A DNA stretch of 64,000 bases. Origin: Caulobacter endophyticus. GTDB lineage: Bacteria; Pseudomonadota; Alphaproteobacteria; Caulobacterales; Caulobacteraceae. Position numbers and translations under genes: made by a program. The first letter of the stretch is position 1. Each line of letters opens with the position of its first letter. This document shows, one piece after another, positions 17,425-27,965 of this stretch. Below the pieces are notes generated by a model. That model ran no database searches. It saw nothing but the letters and a program-made list of their open reading frames with translations, and was not told where the DNA came from. The stretch is from assembly GCF_029543245.1 (NCBI RefSeq), contig NZ_JARQWV010000001.1, forward strand, positions 62,001 to 126,000, written 5' to 3'.

Positions 17425-19485
17425 TCATCCGCCCGGATCTTGCGCAATCGTGTCAGCAGTCGTCGTCCATGGGCGACGGCCGCGGCCGGGCGCCGTCCAC
17501 ACGATCCACCAGCCGTCGGGCCGACGCCAGAGCTCGGCCGCGCCGCCGGCGGCGAAATCCTCTCCCGCCAGCACGACGGCGTCGTGACAGGCAGCCGGGA
17601 GGACGGCGGGCCTGGATCCGCGCAGGATCACGACCTCGGCGCCGGCGCAGAGCCGCTGGAGGGCCTCAAAGTCCGGCGTGCGGCGGGTCCAGGACAGGCT
17701 GGCGGCGACGGGCGCGCCCTGCCCCGGCCGGCACGAGACGCGATCGCATGCGAAGCCGCCGCCGTCGACGGGCGTCATGCCCCGGCGGCGAGCCCAGAGC
17801 TCGGCCCCGAAGCGGCGGGCGTCGGGGCGCAGCAGCACCGCCTCCGCGCCCCGACGGGCGACGGCCGTGGTTCCGTCGGCGGCGATCCAGAGATCCGGCG
17901 CGGCCGGGCGTGGCCACAGGGCCACGGCCAGGAACAGCGGGACGCCCAGCCAGCGCAGGCGGCCCTTCCACAGGCACAGCAGCATGATGCCGAGGAACGA
18001 CAGCACCAGGGTGAAGCCCGGCGCGCTGGCCACGGTCTGCTGGGCGCCGTGGGCGCTGGCGAACCAGCGGGCGACGGCGGTCATGGCCTCGATGCCCCAG
18101 CCGGCCACGGCCAGGAACGGACCGCCCAGGCCCAGCGGTTCCAGCGCCGCGCCGACCGCCAGGAACGGCATGATCACGAAGGACGACAGCGGCGAGACCA
18201 CCAGATTGGCCGGCAGGCCCCAGATGGCCACGCGGTTGAAGTGCTGCATGGCGAAAGGGCCCGTCGCCAGGCCCGCCACGAAGCTGGCCCCGACGCTGAT
18301 CGCCAGCCAGGCCAGGGCGCCCTGCGTGAAGCGGATCGGCCAGGGCACCGAAATCTCGCGTGGCTGGCGGGGCCACGCCTCGGCCAGCGCCACAAGGGCG
18401 GCGGTGGCGGCGAACGACATCTGGAAGCCCGCCGCGCCGGCCTGCTCGGGCTGGGCGACGAGAATGATCAGGGCGGCCAGGGCCAGGCCGTGCAGGCTGA
18501 CAGCCTGGCGGTCGGCGAGGATGGCCAGGAACGCCACGCCCGCCGTGATCGCTGCGCGCAGGGCCGGCGGCGGGGCGCCGGAGACGATCAGATAGGCGCC
18601 GACGGCCGCCAGACCCGCCAGGGCGGCGATCTTCTTGCCTGGAAAGCGCAGCGCCGCCCACGGCCAGGCGGCCACGAGAAGGCGCACGGCTGCGAACACG
18701 AAGCCGCCGACGATGGCCATGTGCAGGCCGGATATGGAGAGGATGTGCGCCAGGCCCGAGGCGCGCATGGCCTCGGTCTGCTCGGCCGTGACCCAGGCCT
18801 CGTGGCCGGTGACCATGGCCGCGGCGATGCCGCCGCTTTCGGGGCCCAGGCGCTCGACGATGCGCGAGGCCAGGCTCCAGCGCATGGCGTTGATGGCCAT
18901 CGCCAGGCGCAATCGCCAGGGCGGCGGGTCGAGGGCTGCGTCCTCGATCTCGCCCACCGTGAATCCGACGCCGCCGATGCCGTTGAACCAGGCGTCGCGG
19001 GCGAAGTCGTGCGAGCCGGGCGCGGCCGGCGGCGGAGGGGCCGACAGCATGGCCCGCAGGCGCACGGCCGATCCGGGCGGCGGGGCCTCCATACCTTCGG
19101 GCAGGCTGACGCGGATCCGTGTCGGGGTGGCGGCCGGCGCGAGGCGCGAGACCGAAGCCGGCGCGATCAGCAGGCGCGGCCCGGCCGCGCCCGGCGAGAC
19201 CACGTCGACGACGAATCCGTCGACCACCCGCACGCCGCGCTCGACGGGCATGACCGGGGCGGCGACGCGGTCGCAGCGCACCTTGCCGGCCAAGGCGCCG
19301 GCGGCGGCGAAGGCCATGAGGGTCAGCGGCACGGGCAGGCCGCTCCAGCGCGTCCAGCCCCGGCTCCAGACCGCCAGGACGCCCAGCGCCAGGGCCACGA
19401 GGGCCAGCAGCGACCAGCTGGGCTCGGTCTTCAGCCCCAGATAGGCGGCCGCGCCCAGCGCGAAGGCCACCGGGCTCCACAGCAT
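17425..19485 (-). CDS. comEC: DNA-uptake channel ComEC/Rec2
   Basis: Inner-membrane protein that passes single-stranded DNA into the cytoplasm during natural transformation. It has an N-terminal hydrophobic pair, an OB-like DUF4131 region with PGSHDFARDAWFNGIGGVGF, and the Competence domain with the diagnostic AMVTGHEAWVTAEQTEAMRASGLAHILSISG split around ASGLAHILSISGLHMAIVGG, then multiple membrane helices. The C-terminal part (about 150 residues, ending GRRPWTTT) is a degenerate metallo-hydrolase-like remnant, so the nuclease domain is probably inactive. The ATG at 19485 is a conservative start; an upstream start between 19485 and gltX is possible. Divergent from gltX. Confidence 0.88.
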   Translation of the reverse strand: MLWSPVAFALGAAAYLGLKTEPSWSLLALVALALGVLAVWSRGWTRWSGLPVPLTLMAFAAAGALAGKVRCDRVAAPVMPVERGVRVVDGFVVDVVSPGAAGPRLLIAPASVSRLAPAATPTRIRVSLPEGMEAPPPGSAVRLRAMLSAPPPPAAPGSHDFARDAWFNGIGGVGFTVGEIEDAALDPPPWRLRLAMAINAMRWSLASRIVERLGPESGGIAAAMVTGHEAWVTAEQTEAMRASGLAHILSISGLHMAIVGGFVFAAVRLLVAAWPWAALRFPGKKIAALAGLAAVGAYLIVSGAPPPALRAAITAGVAFLAILADRQAVSLHGLALAALIILVAQPEQAGAAGFQMSFAATAALVALAEAWPRQPREISVPWPIRFTQGALAWLAISVGASFVAGLATGPFAMQHFNRVAIWGLPANLVVSPLSSFVIMPFLAVGAALEPLGLGGPFLAVAGWGIEAMTAVARWFASAHGAQQTVASAPGFTLVLSFLGIMLLCLWKGRLRWLGVPLFLAVALWPRPAAPDLWIAADGTTAVARRGAEAVLLRPDARRFGAELWARRRGMTPVDGGGFACDRVSCRPGQGAPVAASLSWTRRTPDFEALQRLCAGAEVVILRGSRPAVLPAACHDAVVLAGEDFAAGGAAELWRRPDGWWIVWTAPGRGRRPWTTTADTIAQDPGG

Positions 19486-19660
19486 CCATCGGGCGGCGTT
19501 GGCGCGCGCCTCGTCGATCAGTTGTGTGACAAAGGTTGCGGGACTAGGACACCTTCGAACGGCCGTGCTAAGACGCGCCGCCCAACGGCCGGCGCGTGCG
19601 TCGCGCGCCGTCGGGCCTCCCGCCGCCCCCGCGGCCTCCAGACCGTCAGCTTCGAAGCCT

Positions 19661-21082
19661 ATGTCCAGTTCCTCCCCCGCCCCCAGCGGCGTCGTCACCC
19701 GCTTCGCCCCGTCGCCGACCGGCTTCCTGCATATCGGCGGCGCCCGTACGGCGCTGTTCAACTGGTTATATGCACGCCATACGGGAGGGAAGTTCCTTAT
19801 TCGCGTCGAGGACACCGACCGCGAGCGCTCGACCGAAGCCGCCGTGGCCGCGATCTTCGAGGGCCTGGACTGGCTGGGCCTGAAGTCGGACGAGGAACCG
19901 ATCTTCCAATACAGCCGCGCCGACCGTCACCGCGAAGTGGTGCAGGAGCTGCTGGCCAAGGGCCGCGCCTATCGCTGCTGGATGACCGTCGAAGAGCTGG
20001 AAGCCGCCCGCGAGAAGGCCCGCGCCGAAGGCCGCGCCATCCGCTCGCCCTGGCGCGACGCACCGCCGCCGGCCGATCCGTCCGCGCCGCACGTCATCCG
20101 CTTCAAGGGCCCGCTGGAAGGCGAGACCCTGGTCGACGACATGGTCAAGGGTCCGGTGACCTTCCGCAACATCGAGCTCGACGACCTGGTGCTGCTGCGC
20201 AACGACGGCGCGCCGACCTACAACCTCGCCGTGGTGGTCGACGACCACGACATGGGCGTGACCCACGTCATCCGTGGCGACGACCACCTGAACAACGCCG
20301 CCCGCCAGAGCCTGATCTACCAGGCGATGGAGTGGAACGTGCCGTCGTTCGCCCACATCCCGCTGATTCACGGCCCGGACGGCGCCAAGCTGTCGAAGCG
20401 TCACGGCGCTCAGGCCGTCGGCGAGTTCGCCGACATGGGCTACATCCCCGAGGGCCTGCGCAACTACCTGGCGCGCCTGGGCTGGGGCCACGGCGACGAC
20501 GAGGTGTTCAACGACGCCCAGGCCATCGAGTGGTTCGACGTCAAGGACGTCGTGAAGGCCCCTGCCCGCCTGGACTGGGCCAAGCTGAACTTCATCAACA
20601 GCCAGCACCTGCGCCAGGCCGACGACGCGCGCCTGACCGCCCTGACCCTGAAGGCCCTGACGGCCGCCGGCGCCGACCTGCCGGCCGACGCCGAGGCGCG
20701 CATCGCTTCGACCGTTCCGCAGGTCAAGGAAGGCGCCAAGACCATCCTGGAGTTGGGCGAGCACGTGGCCTTCGCGCTGAAGGTGCGCCCGCTGACGCTC
20801 GAGGAAAAAACCGCCAAGCAGCTTTCCGAGGAAACGGTCGCGCGCCTCGCACGACTTCGTGAACATCTCGCGGCCGCCCCGGTGTGGGGCGTCGCGGAAC
20901 TCGAGGCGCTGTTGAAATCGTTTGCTGAATCCGAGGCCGTAGGCTTTGGAAAGTTCGGTCCGCCGCTGCGTGGGATCCTCACCGGCGGGGCCCAGGCGCC
21001 TGACCTGAACAAGATCATGGCGGCCCTGGGACGAGACGAGTCTCTCGGCCGGCTTGACGATGCGCTGGCGTCGCGCGCATGA
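19661..21082 (+). CDS. gltX: Glutamyl-tRNA synthetase
   Basis: Charges tRNA-Glu (and in many alphaproteobacteria also tRNA-Gln, later amidated). The 473-residue class I synthetase has the HIGH-type motif in FAPSPTGFLHIGGARTALFN, the RVEDTDRERS block, and the KMSKR-type loop GAKLSKRHGAQAV. Length is standard. The ATG at 19661 is chosen because the conserved N terminus follows it. Confidence 0.97.
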   Translation: MSSSSPAPSGVVTRFAPSPTGFLHIGGARTALFNWLYARHTGGKFLIRVEDTDRERSTEAAVAAIFEGLDWLGLKSDEEPIFQYSRADRHREVVQELLAKGRAYRCWMTVEELEAAREKARAEGRAIRSPWRDAPPPADPSAPHVIRFKGPLEGETLVDDMVKGPVTFRNIELDDLVLLRNDGAPTYNLAVVVDDHDMGVTHVIRGDDHLNNAARQSLIYQAMEWNVPSFAHIPLIHGPDGAKLSKRHGAQAVGEFADMGYIPEGLRNYLARLGWGHGDDEVFNDAQAIEWFDVKDVVKAPARLDWAKLNFINSQHLRQADDARLTALTLKALTAAGADLPADAEARIASTVPQVKEGAKTILELGEHVAFALKVRPLTLEEKTAKQLSEETVARLARLREHLAAAPVWGVAELEALLKSFAESEAVGFGKFGPPLRGILTGGAQAPDLNKIMAALGRDESLGRLDDALASRA

Positions 21083-21149
21083 GGCGCTATAACGCACCCG
21101 CGAAATGCAAAACTGGACTGATCGTACCACTATTGAAAGGGTCTCTCGC

Positions 21150-22430
<1,281 letters not shown>

Positions 22431-22458
22431 GCGCTTTTCCGGCTTCGAGATACGGCAA

Positions 22459-22484
22459 AGGCCCCGGGAAACCGGGGCCTTTTT
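22459..22484 (+). terminator. Rho-independent terminator after gltA
   Basis: Perfect stem AGGCCCC (22459-22465) with GGGGCCT (22474-22480), followed by TTTTTC. It begins 28 bases after the gltA stop codon. Confidence 0.9.
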
Positions 22485-22501
22485 CGTTGTGGGGCTGACT
22501 A

Positions 22502-22641
22502 AACTCCTCCCCGTGAAACGGGGGAGGTGGCGCGGCGCCATCGGCGACGTGACGGAGGGGGCGAGTGACAAAGCTCAGCGCCCCGTCTCGCCCCCTCCAC
22601 CGCTTCGCGGTCCCCCTCCCCCGTTTCACGGGGGAGGAGTT
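22502..22641. repeat. Large intergenic inverted repeat C
   Basis: Outer arms AACTCCTCCCCGTGAAACGG (from 22502) and its near-perfect complement ending at 22641, about 26 bp with a single extra G. A second inner pair GGAGGGGGCGAG and CTCGCCCCCTCC lies within. It fills the space between gltA and the converging porin gene, ending 4 bases from the porin stop codon. Same architecture as repeats A and B. Confidence 0.85.
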
Positions 22642-22644
22642 GTC

Positions 22645-24114
22645 TTAGAACCGCAACCCCACGATCAGGCCCGCATAGGTCTGGTCGTCGGCCATGCCGG
22701 TCTGCTTGAGGAACGTGCCCGAGGTGGTGTGGTTGAGGATGCCGGTCACGGTCACGAACGGCGAGACGGCGTAGCTGGCGAAGGCCGCCTGGCGCCAGCC
22801 GACATAGTGGGCCGTGCCTTCCAGCCCGCCGCGCAGAACCTGGCCGCCCAGGCCGTAGAGGCCGTCCTCGTCGCTCTGGCGCCACAGCCCCGCCACCTGC
22901 AGGCCGGCGGTCAGCTTGGGCGTGGGCTTGAAGGTCAGTTGCGGCTGGATCGCCACCATGTTGGTGATGCCGAAGTCGGTGCGCAGCGAGATCGGCTGCG
23001 GGAACATCTGGGCGTACGAGTTCAGCTTGCCGTCGTTGCGGCTCTTGTCGCCGGAGGCGGCCTCGAGGCGCAGGCCCAGGCGCGGCGACCACGGGGCCTT
23101 GAAGGTGTAGCCGCCCATGGCCGAGACGTACCAGGCCGAGACGTCGAGATCGCGATAGGTGCCGCCTTGGTAGACGCCTTCCAGGTCGTAGTCCCAGGCG
23201 CCATAGCGGCCCGCCAGGCGAGCTGAGTACGAGCCCCGGCGATCGCGGCCGCCGGTGACGCTGTCATAGACGGCGCCGCGCTTGTCGCTGTTGACGTAAA
23301 GCAGCTCCAGCTTGGGCGCCGTCGGCCCCTGCCCCAGCGTGCGCGAGGCCGTCACGCCGGCCAGGCGGTAGTCGAGGTTGGTGGCGTCGTCCCACGAGGT
23401 CTTGGCCTCGCGCAGGGCGTAGCCGTAGAAGGCGCCGCCGCTCCAGCCGGTCTTCCGGTCGACCAGCACGCGGGCCATGTCGAACGAGGTGCGGCTGTTG
23501 GCGCCCTCGCGCATGTCGAAGATGCGATAGGCGCCCAGGCCCAGCTCCTGGCGACCGACGCGTAGGCGCACCTTGGCGTCGCCGACCTCGGCGTTGGTTT
23601 CCAGGAAGGCCTGGTGCAGGTCCCAGCGGCTGACCTCGATCGGCGGCTCGCCGCTGTCAAGATCGATGCTGCGGGCGTCCTGCACGTCGACGAAGGCGCG
23701 CAGGCGCGATCCCATGTGCAGGTCGGCCCACAGCCGGGTGCGGGTCTGGGCGTTGCCGTCCTCGTCCTGGGCGCCGCGGCCGAAGCGCTCGTTGCCCCGG
23801 TCTTCGAGGCGTAGGCGGAACTCGCCGCCGAGGCTGAGATAGCTGGTCTCGCCGACGGGGATGTATTTCAGCTTCGACCAGGGCATGGTGCGCTTGGCCG
23901 GGTCGGCCAGATAGCTCCAGTCCTCGTCGTGGTTGATCAGCTTGAAGGCCGGCGCCTTGGTCGCGGCCGGCGGCGGCACGTTGCCGGGCGACGGGGCGTT
24001 CTGGGCGGGGATCGGGACGACGCGGTCCTGGGCCTGGGCTTGAGCCTGGGTGGCGATCGGGGCGTCGGCTACGGGCGCAAGCAAGGCGGCCGCGGCCACA
24101 GTGGTCAGCAGCAT
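22645..24114 (-). CDS. Outer-membrane porin, alginate-export (AlgE-like) family
   Basis: A 489-residue beta-barrel protein. After a signal peptide (MLLTTVAAAALLAPVADAPI) and a Pro/Ala-rich linker come the family segments FKLINHDEDWSYLADP, LSLGGEFRLRLEDRGNERFG, RLWADLHMGSRLRAFVDVQDA, VRLRVGRQELGLGAYRIFDMREG, and a C terminus ending in aromatic GLRF. Such porins often accompany aromatic or sugar catabolic operons rather than alginate. It lies just downstream of, and in the same direction as, the gentisate genes, so passage of an aromatic acid across the outer membrane is the likely job. Confidence 0.82.
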   Translation of the reverse strand: MLLTTVAAAALLAPVADAPIATQAQAQAQDRVVPIPAQNAPSPGNVPPPAATKAPAFKLINHDEDWSYLADPAKRTMPWSKLKYIPVGETSYLSLGGEFRLRLEDRGNERFGRGAQDEDGNAQTRTRLWADLHMGSRLRAFVDVQDARSIDLDSGEPPIEVSRWDLHQAFLETNAEVGDAKVRLRVGRQELGLGAYRIFDMREGANSRTSFDMARVLVDRKTGWSGGAFYGYALREAKTSWDDATNLDYRLAGVTASRTLGQGPTAPKLELLYVNSDKRGAVYDSVTGGRDRRGSYSARLAGRYGAWDYDLEGVYQGGTYRDLDVSAWYVSAMGGYTFKAPWSPRLGLRLEAASGDKSRNDGKLNSYAQMFPQPISLRTDFGITNMVAIQPQLTFKPTPKLTAGLQVAGLWRQSDEDGLYGLGGQVLRGGLEGTAHYVGWRQAAFASYAVSPFVTVTGILNHTTSGTFLKQTGMADDQTYAGLIVGLRF

Positions 24115-24178
24115 CAGGTTTCCTCCAGAGGGCGCGGTTGGCTCCGCGCTCTTTGGTTCTTGGCTTTAGGGGATGGGG

Positions 24179-24808
24179 TTATTCGGCGTCGGGCTGGGCC
24201 GACGGGACGGCGGACTTGAAGGCGTCGAGCTCCAGGCAGGCGGCCTCGATGTCGGTCAGGCGGTTCCAGCGCAGCTCGACGCCGAAGCGGCGAGCGTTGC
24301 CCAGCTGCGGCACGAGCACCAGGTCGGCCAGGCCCGGCGCGTCGCCGAAGGCGAAACGACCAGACTGTCCGGCCAGAAGCTTGTCGACCGCGTCGAGACC
24401 CTCCTCGATCACGCCGGCCGCCCAGCCCTGGACGGCGGGCTCGTCGAGGCCGAGGTCGCGCAGGCGGGCCAGGACTTTCAGGTTCTGCACCGGATGGATG
24501 TCGCAGGCGATGGCCTGGGCGACGGCGCGGACCTGAGCCCTGGCGAACGGATCGGACGGCAGCAGCGGCGGCTCGGGATGGGTCTCGTCGAGATATTCGA
24601 CAATGGCCAGGGACTGGGTCAGCACCCGGCCGTCGTCGATGGCGAGCGCGGGGAGCAGGCCCTGCGGGTTGATCGCCAGATAGTCCGGCGCCCGCTGCTC
24701 GCCCCGACGCAGGTGGTGGAACACCTGGTCGACGGGCAGGCCCTTGAGGCCCAGGGCGATCCGCACGCGCCACGACGCGGTCGAACGAAAATAGCCGTGC
24801 AGGATCAT
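24179..24808 (-). CDS. nagL: Glutathione-dependent maleylpyruvate isomerase (zeta-class GST)
   Basis: Isomerises maleylpyruvate to fumarylpyruvate in the gentisate pathway. The 209-residue protein is a zeta-class GST: thioredoxin-like N domain (MILHGYFRSTASWRVRIALGL; glutathione site INPQGLLPALAIDDG, VLTQSLAIVEYLDE) and helical C domain with NLKVLARLRDLG. The usual SSC motif of maleylacetoacetate isomerase reads STA here, without the Cys, which together with the neighbouring gentisate dioxygenase favours the maleylpyruvate role. It follows the transporter by 7 bases. Confidence 0.85.
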   Translation of the reverse strand: MILHGYFRSTASWRVRIALGLKGLPVDQVFHHLRRGEQRAPDYLAINPQGLLPALAIDDGRVLTQSLAIVEYLDETHPEPPLLPSDPFARAQVRAVAQAIACDIHPVQNLKVLARLRDLGLDEPAVQGWAAGVIEEGLDAVDKLLAGQSGRFAFGDAPGLADLVLVPQLGNARRFGVELRWNRLTDIEAACLELDAFKSAVPSAQPDAE

Positions 24809-24815
24809 GATGGTG

Positions 24816-26150
24816 TCAGACTCCGGACTTCTTGCGCACGCCGCCGAGGATGAAGACGGCGAGCGAGGCGATGAGGGCGGGAACCACGGCGGTCAGGATG
24901 ATCGAACCGGGGGCCCACTTGTTGGCGAGAAGCGCGCCGCCCACGAGCGGGCCGACGATGGCGCCGACGCGGCCCACGCCCAGGGCCCAGCCCACGCCGG
25001 TGGCGCGGATGGCGGTGGGATAGACCGATGCGGCCAGGGCGTTGCAGCCGATCTGGGCGCCGACGACGCCGAAGCCCGACAGAGCCGCCCCGACCAGAAG
25101 CGTGGTCAGGTGGGTGCCGCCCAGGGCGATGAGGGCGATGAAGGCGGCCGAGGCCGCATAGGCCGCGCCGAGCACGATGTAGGGGCTGAAGCGGTCGATC
25201 AGGCGGCCCAGGGCGATGGCCCCGACCACGCCGCCGAGGTTCAGGGTGGCGGTCGACAGGATGGCCATCGACAGCGGCAGGCCCGCGCCCTTCAGCAGGG
25301 TCGGCAGCCAGTTCACCAGGAAGTACATGACGAGCAGGTTCATGAAGAACGCCACCCACAGCAGGCCCGTGACCGGCGCCCGGCCTTGGGTGAAGAGCTG
25401 GGCGACCGAGAAGCCCTTGGGGGCCTCGGCCTGCTCGCTGCGCAGGTGCGAGACGAACTCGGCGGTCGAGGCGTTGGCGTCGATCCGGCGGACGATCGGG
25501 GCGATCTTGCTCTCGGGCGCGCCCTTGGCGACCAGGAAGCGCACCGACTCCGGCAGCAGGGCCATCAGCACCGGCACCAGCAGCAGCGGCAGCACGCCGC
25601 CGACCACGAACACCGAGTGCCAGCCGAACTGTTCGATCAGGCCGGTCGACAGCACCCCGCCCAGGGTCGAACCCAGCGGGAAGCCGCAGAACATCACCGT
25701 CACCAGGGTGGCGCGCAGGCGCTCGGGCGCATACTCGCTGGTCAGGGCGATGATGTTGGGCATGGCCGCGCCCAGGCCGATGCCGGTGAGGAAGCGGTAC
25801 ATCAGAAGCTCGTTCATCGTGCCCGAGGTCGCCGTCAGCAGGGCGAACAGGCCGAAGATCACGGTCGAGATCAGGATGATGGTCTTGCGGCCGAACTTGT
25901 CGGCGGCGGGGCTGAGCAGGAAGGCGCCGACGGTCAGGCCCAGGAGGCCCACGGCGAAGATCGGGCCGAAGGCGGCCGGGGTCAGGCCCCAGTCCTCGGC
26001 GATGCGTGGGGCCACGTAGGCGATGGCCTGCGTGTCGAACCCGTCGAGCATGGCGATGACGGCGCAGAGGGCGGTGACGCCGAACTGCAGGGAGCCGAAC
26101 TTCGCCCGGTCGACGACGGCGTTGCCCGCCGTCGCTTCAAGAGTAGCCAT
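24816..26150 (-). CDS. Aromatic acid:H+ symporter (MFS, AAHS family)
   Basis: A 444-residue, 12-helix inner-membrane transporter. The AAHS signature is plain: AMLDGFDTQAIAYVAP in helix 1 with the essential Asp, then DKFGRKTIILIST between helices 2 and 3, and RFLTGIGLGAAMPNIIAL in helix 4. Family members carry benzoate, protocatechuate, 4-hydroxybenzoate or gentisate. Position inside the gentisate operon points to uptake of salicylate or gentisate. Confidence 0.9.
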   Translation of the reverse strand: MATLEATAGNAVVDRAKFGSLQFGVTALCAVIAMLDGFDTQAIAYVAPRIAEDWGLTPAAFGPIFAVGLLGLTVGAFLLSPAADKFGRKTIILISTVIFGLFALLTATSGTMNELLMYRFLTGIGLGAAMPNIIALTSEYAPERLRATLVTVMFCGFPLGSTLGGVLSTGLIEQFGWHSVFVVGGVLPLLLVPVLMALLPESVRFLVAKGAPESKIAPIVRRIDANASTAEFVSHLRSEQAEAPKGFSVAQLFTQGRAPVTGLLWVAFFMNLLVMYFLVNWLPTLLKGAGLPLSMAILSTATLNLGGVVGAIALGRLIDRFSPYIVLGAAYAASAAFIALIALGGTHLTTLLVGAALSGFGVVGAQIGCNALAASVYPTAIRATGVGWALGVGRVGAIVGPLVGGALLANKWAPGSIILTAVVPALIASLAVFILGGVRKKSGV

Positions 26151-26220
26151 TGTCGTTTCCTCAAAGAGGGGGCGGCTCTGTTGGCCGCTCCCCTCGTCCC
26201 TAGTCTTGGTGTGTCGCAGG

Positions 26221-26916
26221 TCAGGCCGCGGGCGGCCCGACCGTGATGTTCAGCGGGGCCAGGCCCTCGATGGTGACGACCATGGCGTCGCCCTCGACCA
26301 CGGCGCCGACGCCGGCCGGAGTGCCGGTGTAGATCAGGTCGCCCGGCTCGATGCGGTAGAGGCCCGAGAGGTAGGCGACGATGTCGGCCACCGGCCAGAT
26401 CAGGTCGGCGAGGTCGGCCTGCTGCTTGGTCTCACCGTTCACCGTCAGCTTGATCTCGCCTTTGGTCGGATCAAAGCCTTCACCGGCCTTCTGGATCAGG
26501 CCCAGCGGCGAGGACTGCTCGACGTTCTTCCCGGTGTCCCAGGGGCGGCCCTGGGCGCGGGCTTCCAGCTGCAGGTCGCGGCGGGTCATGTCGAGACCGG
26601 TGGCGTAGCCCCAGACGTGGTCGAGCGCGTCTTCAACGGCGATGTCGCGGCCGGTCTTGCCGATGGCGACGACCAGTTCGGCCTCGTAGTGGAAGTCCTT
26701 GGTCTTCTGCGGATAGGCGATCGTCGCGCCGTCCGGCACGACCGTCTCGGCCCAGGCGGTGAAGAAGAACGGCGGCTCGCGATCGGGATCGCGGCCCATC
26801 TCGCGGGCGTGGGCGGCGTAGTTGCGGCCGACGCAGAAAATGCGGCGAACCGGGAACTGCTCGCCGGTGGAGGTGGCGGCCAGGACCGGCGCCTGGGGTT
26901 CGAAGATCAGGCTCAC
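26221..26916 (-). CDS. nagK: Fumarylpyruvate hydrolase (FAH family)
   Basis: Splits fumarylpyruvate into fumarate and pyruvate, the last step of the gentisate route. The 231-residue FAH-fold protein has IFCVGRNYAAHAREMG, the metal-binding Glu segment KTKDFHYEAELVVAIG, GYATGLDMTRRDLQ and DLIYTGTPAGVGAV. It starts with GTG at 26916, which overlaps the gentisate dioxygenase stop in GTGA, so it is translationally coupled. Confidence 0.92.
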   Translation of the reverse strand: MSLIFEPQAPVLAATSTGEQFPVRRIFCVGRNYAAHAREMGRDPDREPPFFFTAWAETVVPDGATIAYPQKTKDFHYEAELVVAIGKTGRDIAVEDALDHVWGYATGLDMTRRDLQLEARAQGRPWDTGKNVEQSSPLGLIQKAGEGFDPTKGEIKLTVNGETKQQADLADLIWPVADIVAYLSGLYRIEPGDLIYTGTPAGVGAVVEGDAMVVTIEGLAPLNITVGPPAA

Positions 26917-27965
26917 AGGTTTTCTTCCTTGTAGAGGTTCAGCTTTTCCTGGCAGGCCTTGTCGGAGTAGCCGAACAGGACGAGCTGGCTTTGGGCCTTG
27001 AAACGGACCGTCTTCCACGACGGGACGACGAGGATCTCGCGGGGGGCAAGGGCGATGGTCTCGCCCTCGACGACCGCCTCGCCCTCACCTTCCACGACCA
27101 CGAAGATCGTGCCGTCGGTCGAGCGGCGATCCCGGGTCTCGAACCCGGCCGGCATCAGCCGCACATGCGCCGAGATGGTCGACATGATCGGCCCGCCGTT
27201 GACGGGGTTGAGGAACTCCAGCGCGTGGCCCAGATGCGGATCGATCTCCGCCCCCTTGGCCATGGCGTCCAGCGCCGGCCGCCACTCCGCATAGGGATAA
27301 TGGAACAGCGGCTGGTGGGCCGGGCGGCGGTCGGCCGTATGCCCCTTGAGCGGACGCATGTTGCGGCCGTAGCGGTTGAGGCTGTCGCCGGCCGGGACCT
27401 GCTCGGGAAACTGGTCCTCGCTATAACCTTCGGCGAAGCTGGCGTCGAAGTGGCGGACCGTGGGGATGTCCAGCCCGTCGAGCCAGATCATCGGCTTGGC
27501 CGTCGGGTTGCCGTGGTCGTGCCACTGGCCGCCCGGGGTCAAAACGAGATCGAAGGGCCGCATCACGGCTTTCTCGCCGTCCACCGAGGTGTAGGCGTCC
27601 TCGCCTTCCAGCACGAAGCGCAGCGCGCACTGGGCGTGGCGGTGGGCGGGCGCGATCTCGCCCGGCAGGATCAGCTGCAGGCCGGCGTAGAGGCTCGGCG
27701 TGATGCTCGACAATCCGCCGAGCCCCGGGTTTTCCAGGATCAGCACACGCCTTTCGGCCTGCTTGGCGCTGATCAGGTCGCCGGCCCGCATCAGGTAGTC
27801 CCGGGCGCTGTCATAGGACCACTTGTGGACCTTGGCCGGCGAGTCCGGCTGGGGCAGCACCAGGGCGCTCAACTTCTCCCAGAGCGGATAGAGGCCTTCC
27901 GGCTCCATCTGCTCGTACAGCGCCTCGAGCTGGCTGCGCTGGTCGTTGCGAAGCACCGTCTCCAT
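26913..27965 (-). CDS. nagI: Gentisate 1,2-dioxygenase
   Basis: Opens the ring of gentisate to maleylpyruvate using Fe(II) and oxygen. The 350-residue bicupin has the metal-binding motif in the N-terminal cupin, APAHRHAQCALRFVLEGEDAY and GGQWHDHGNP, and a second, degenerate cupin near residues 260-335 (MPAGFETRDRRSTDGTIFVV). The ATG at 27965 shares its A with the ferredoxin stop codon, and its own stop overlaps the hydrolase start. Confidence 0.94.
   Translation of the reverse strand: METVLRNDQRSQLEALYEQMEPEGLYPLWEKLSALVLPQPDSPAKVHKWSYDSARDYLMRAGDLISAKQAERRVLILENPGLGGLSSITPSLYAGLQLILPGEIAPAHRHAQCALRFVLEGEDAYTSVDGEKAVMRPFDLVLTPGGQWHDHGNPTAKPMIWLDGLDIPTVRHFDASFAEGYSEDQFPEQVPAGDSLNRYGRNMRPLKGHTADRRPAHQPLFHYPYAEWRPALDAMAKGAEIDPHLGHALEFLNPVNGGPIMSTISAHVRLMPAGFETRDRRSTDGTIFVVVEGEGEAVVEGETIALAPREILVVPSWKTVRFKAQSQLVLFGYSDKACQEKLNLYKEENL

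Noticed and set aside
17425..17900. An intact metallo-beta-lactamase nuclease domain at the ComEC C terminus
   Set aside because: The HxHxDH metal motif is absent from the C-terminal part, so only a degenerate remnant is claimed.
17008..20862. A 1284-codon open frame on the plus strand across comEC and gltX
   Set aside because: It is an Arg/Gly/Pro/Ala-rich shadow of the real genes in a GC-rich genome and shows no domain; both comEC and gltX are unmistakable on their own frames.
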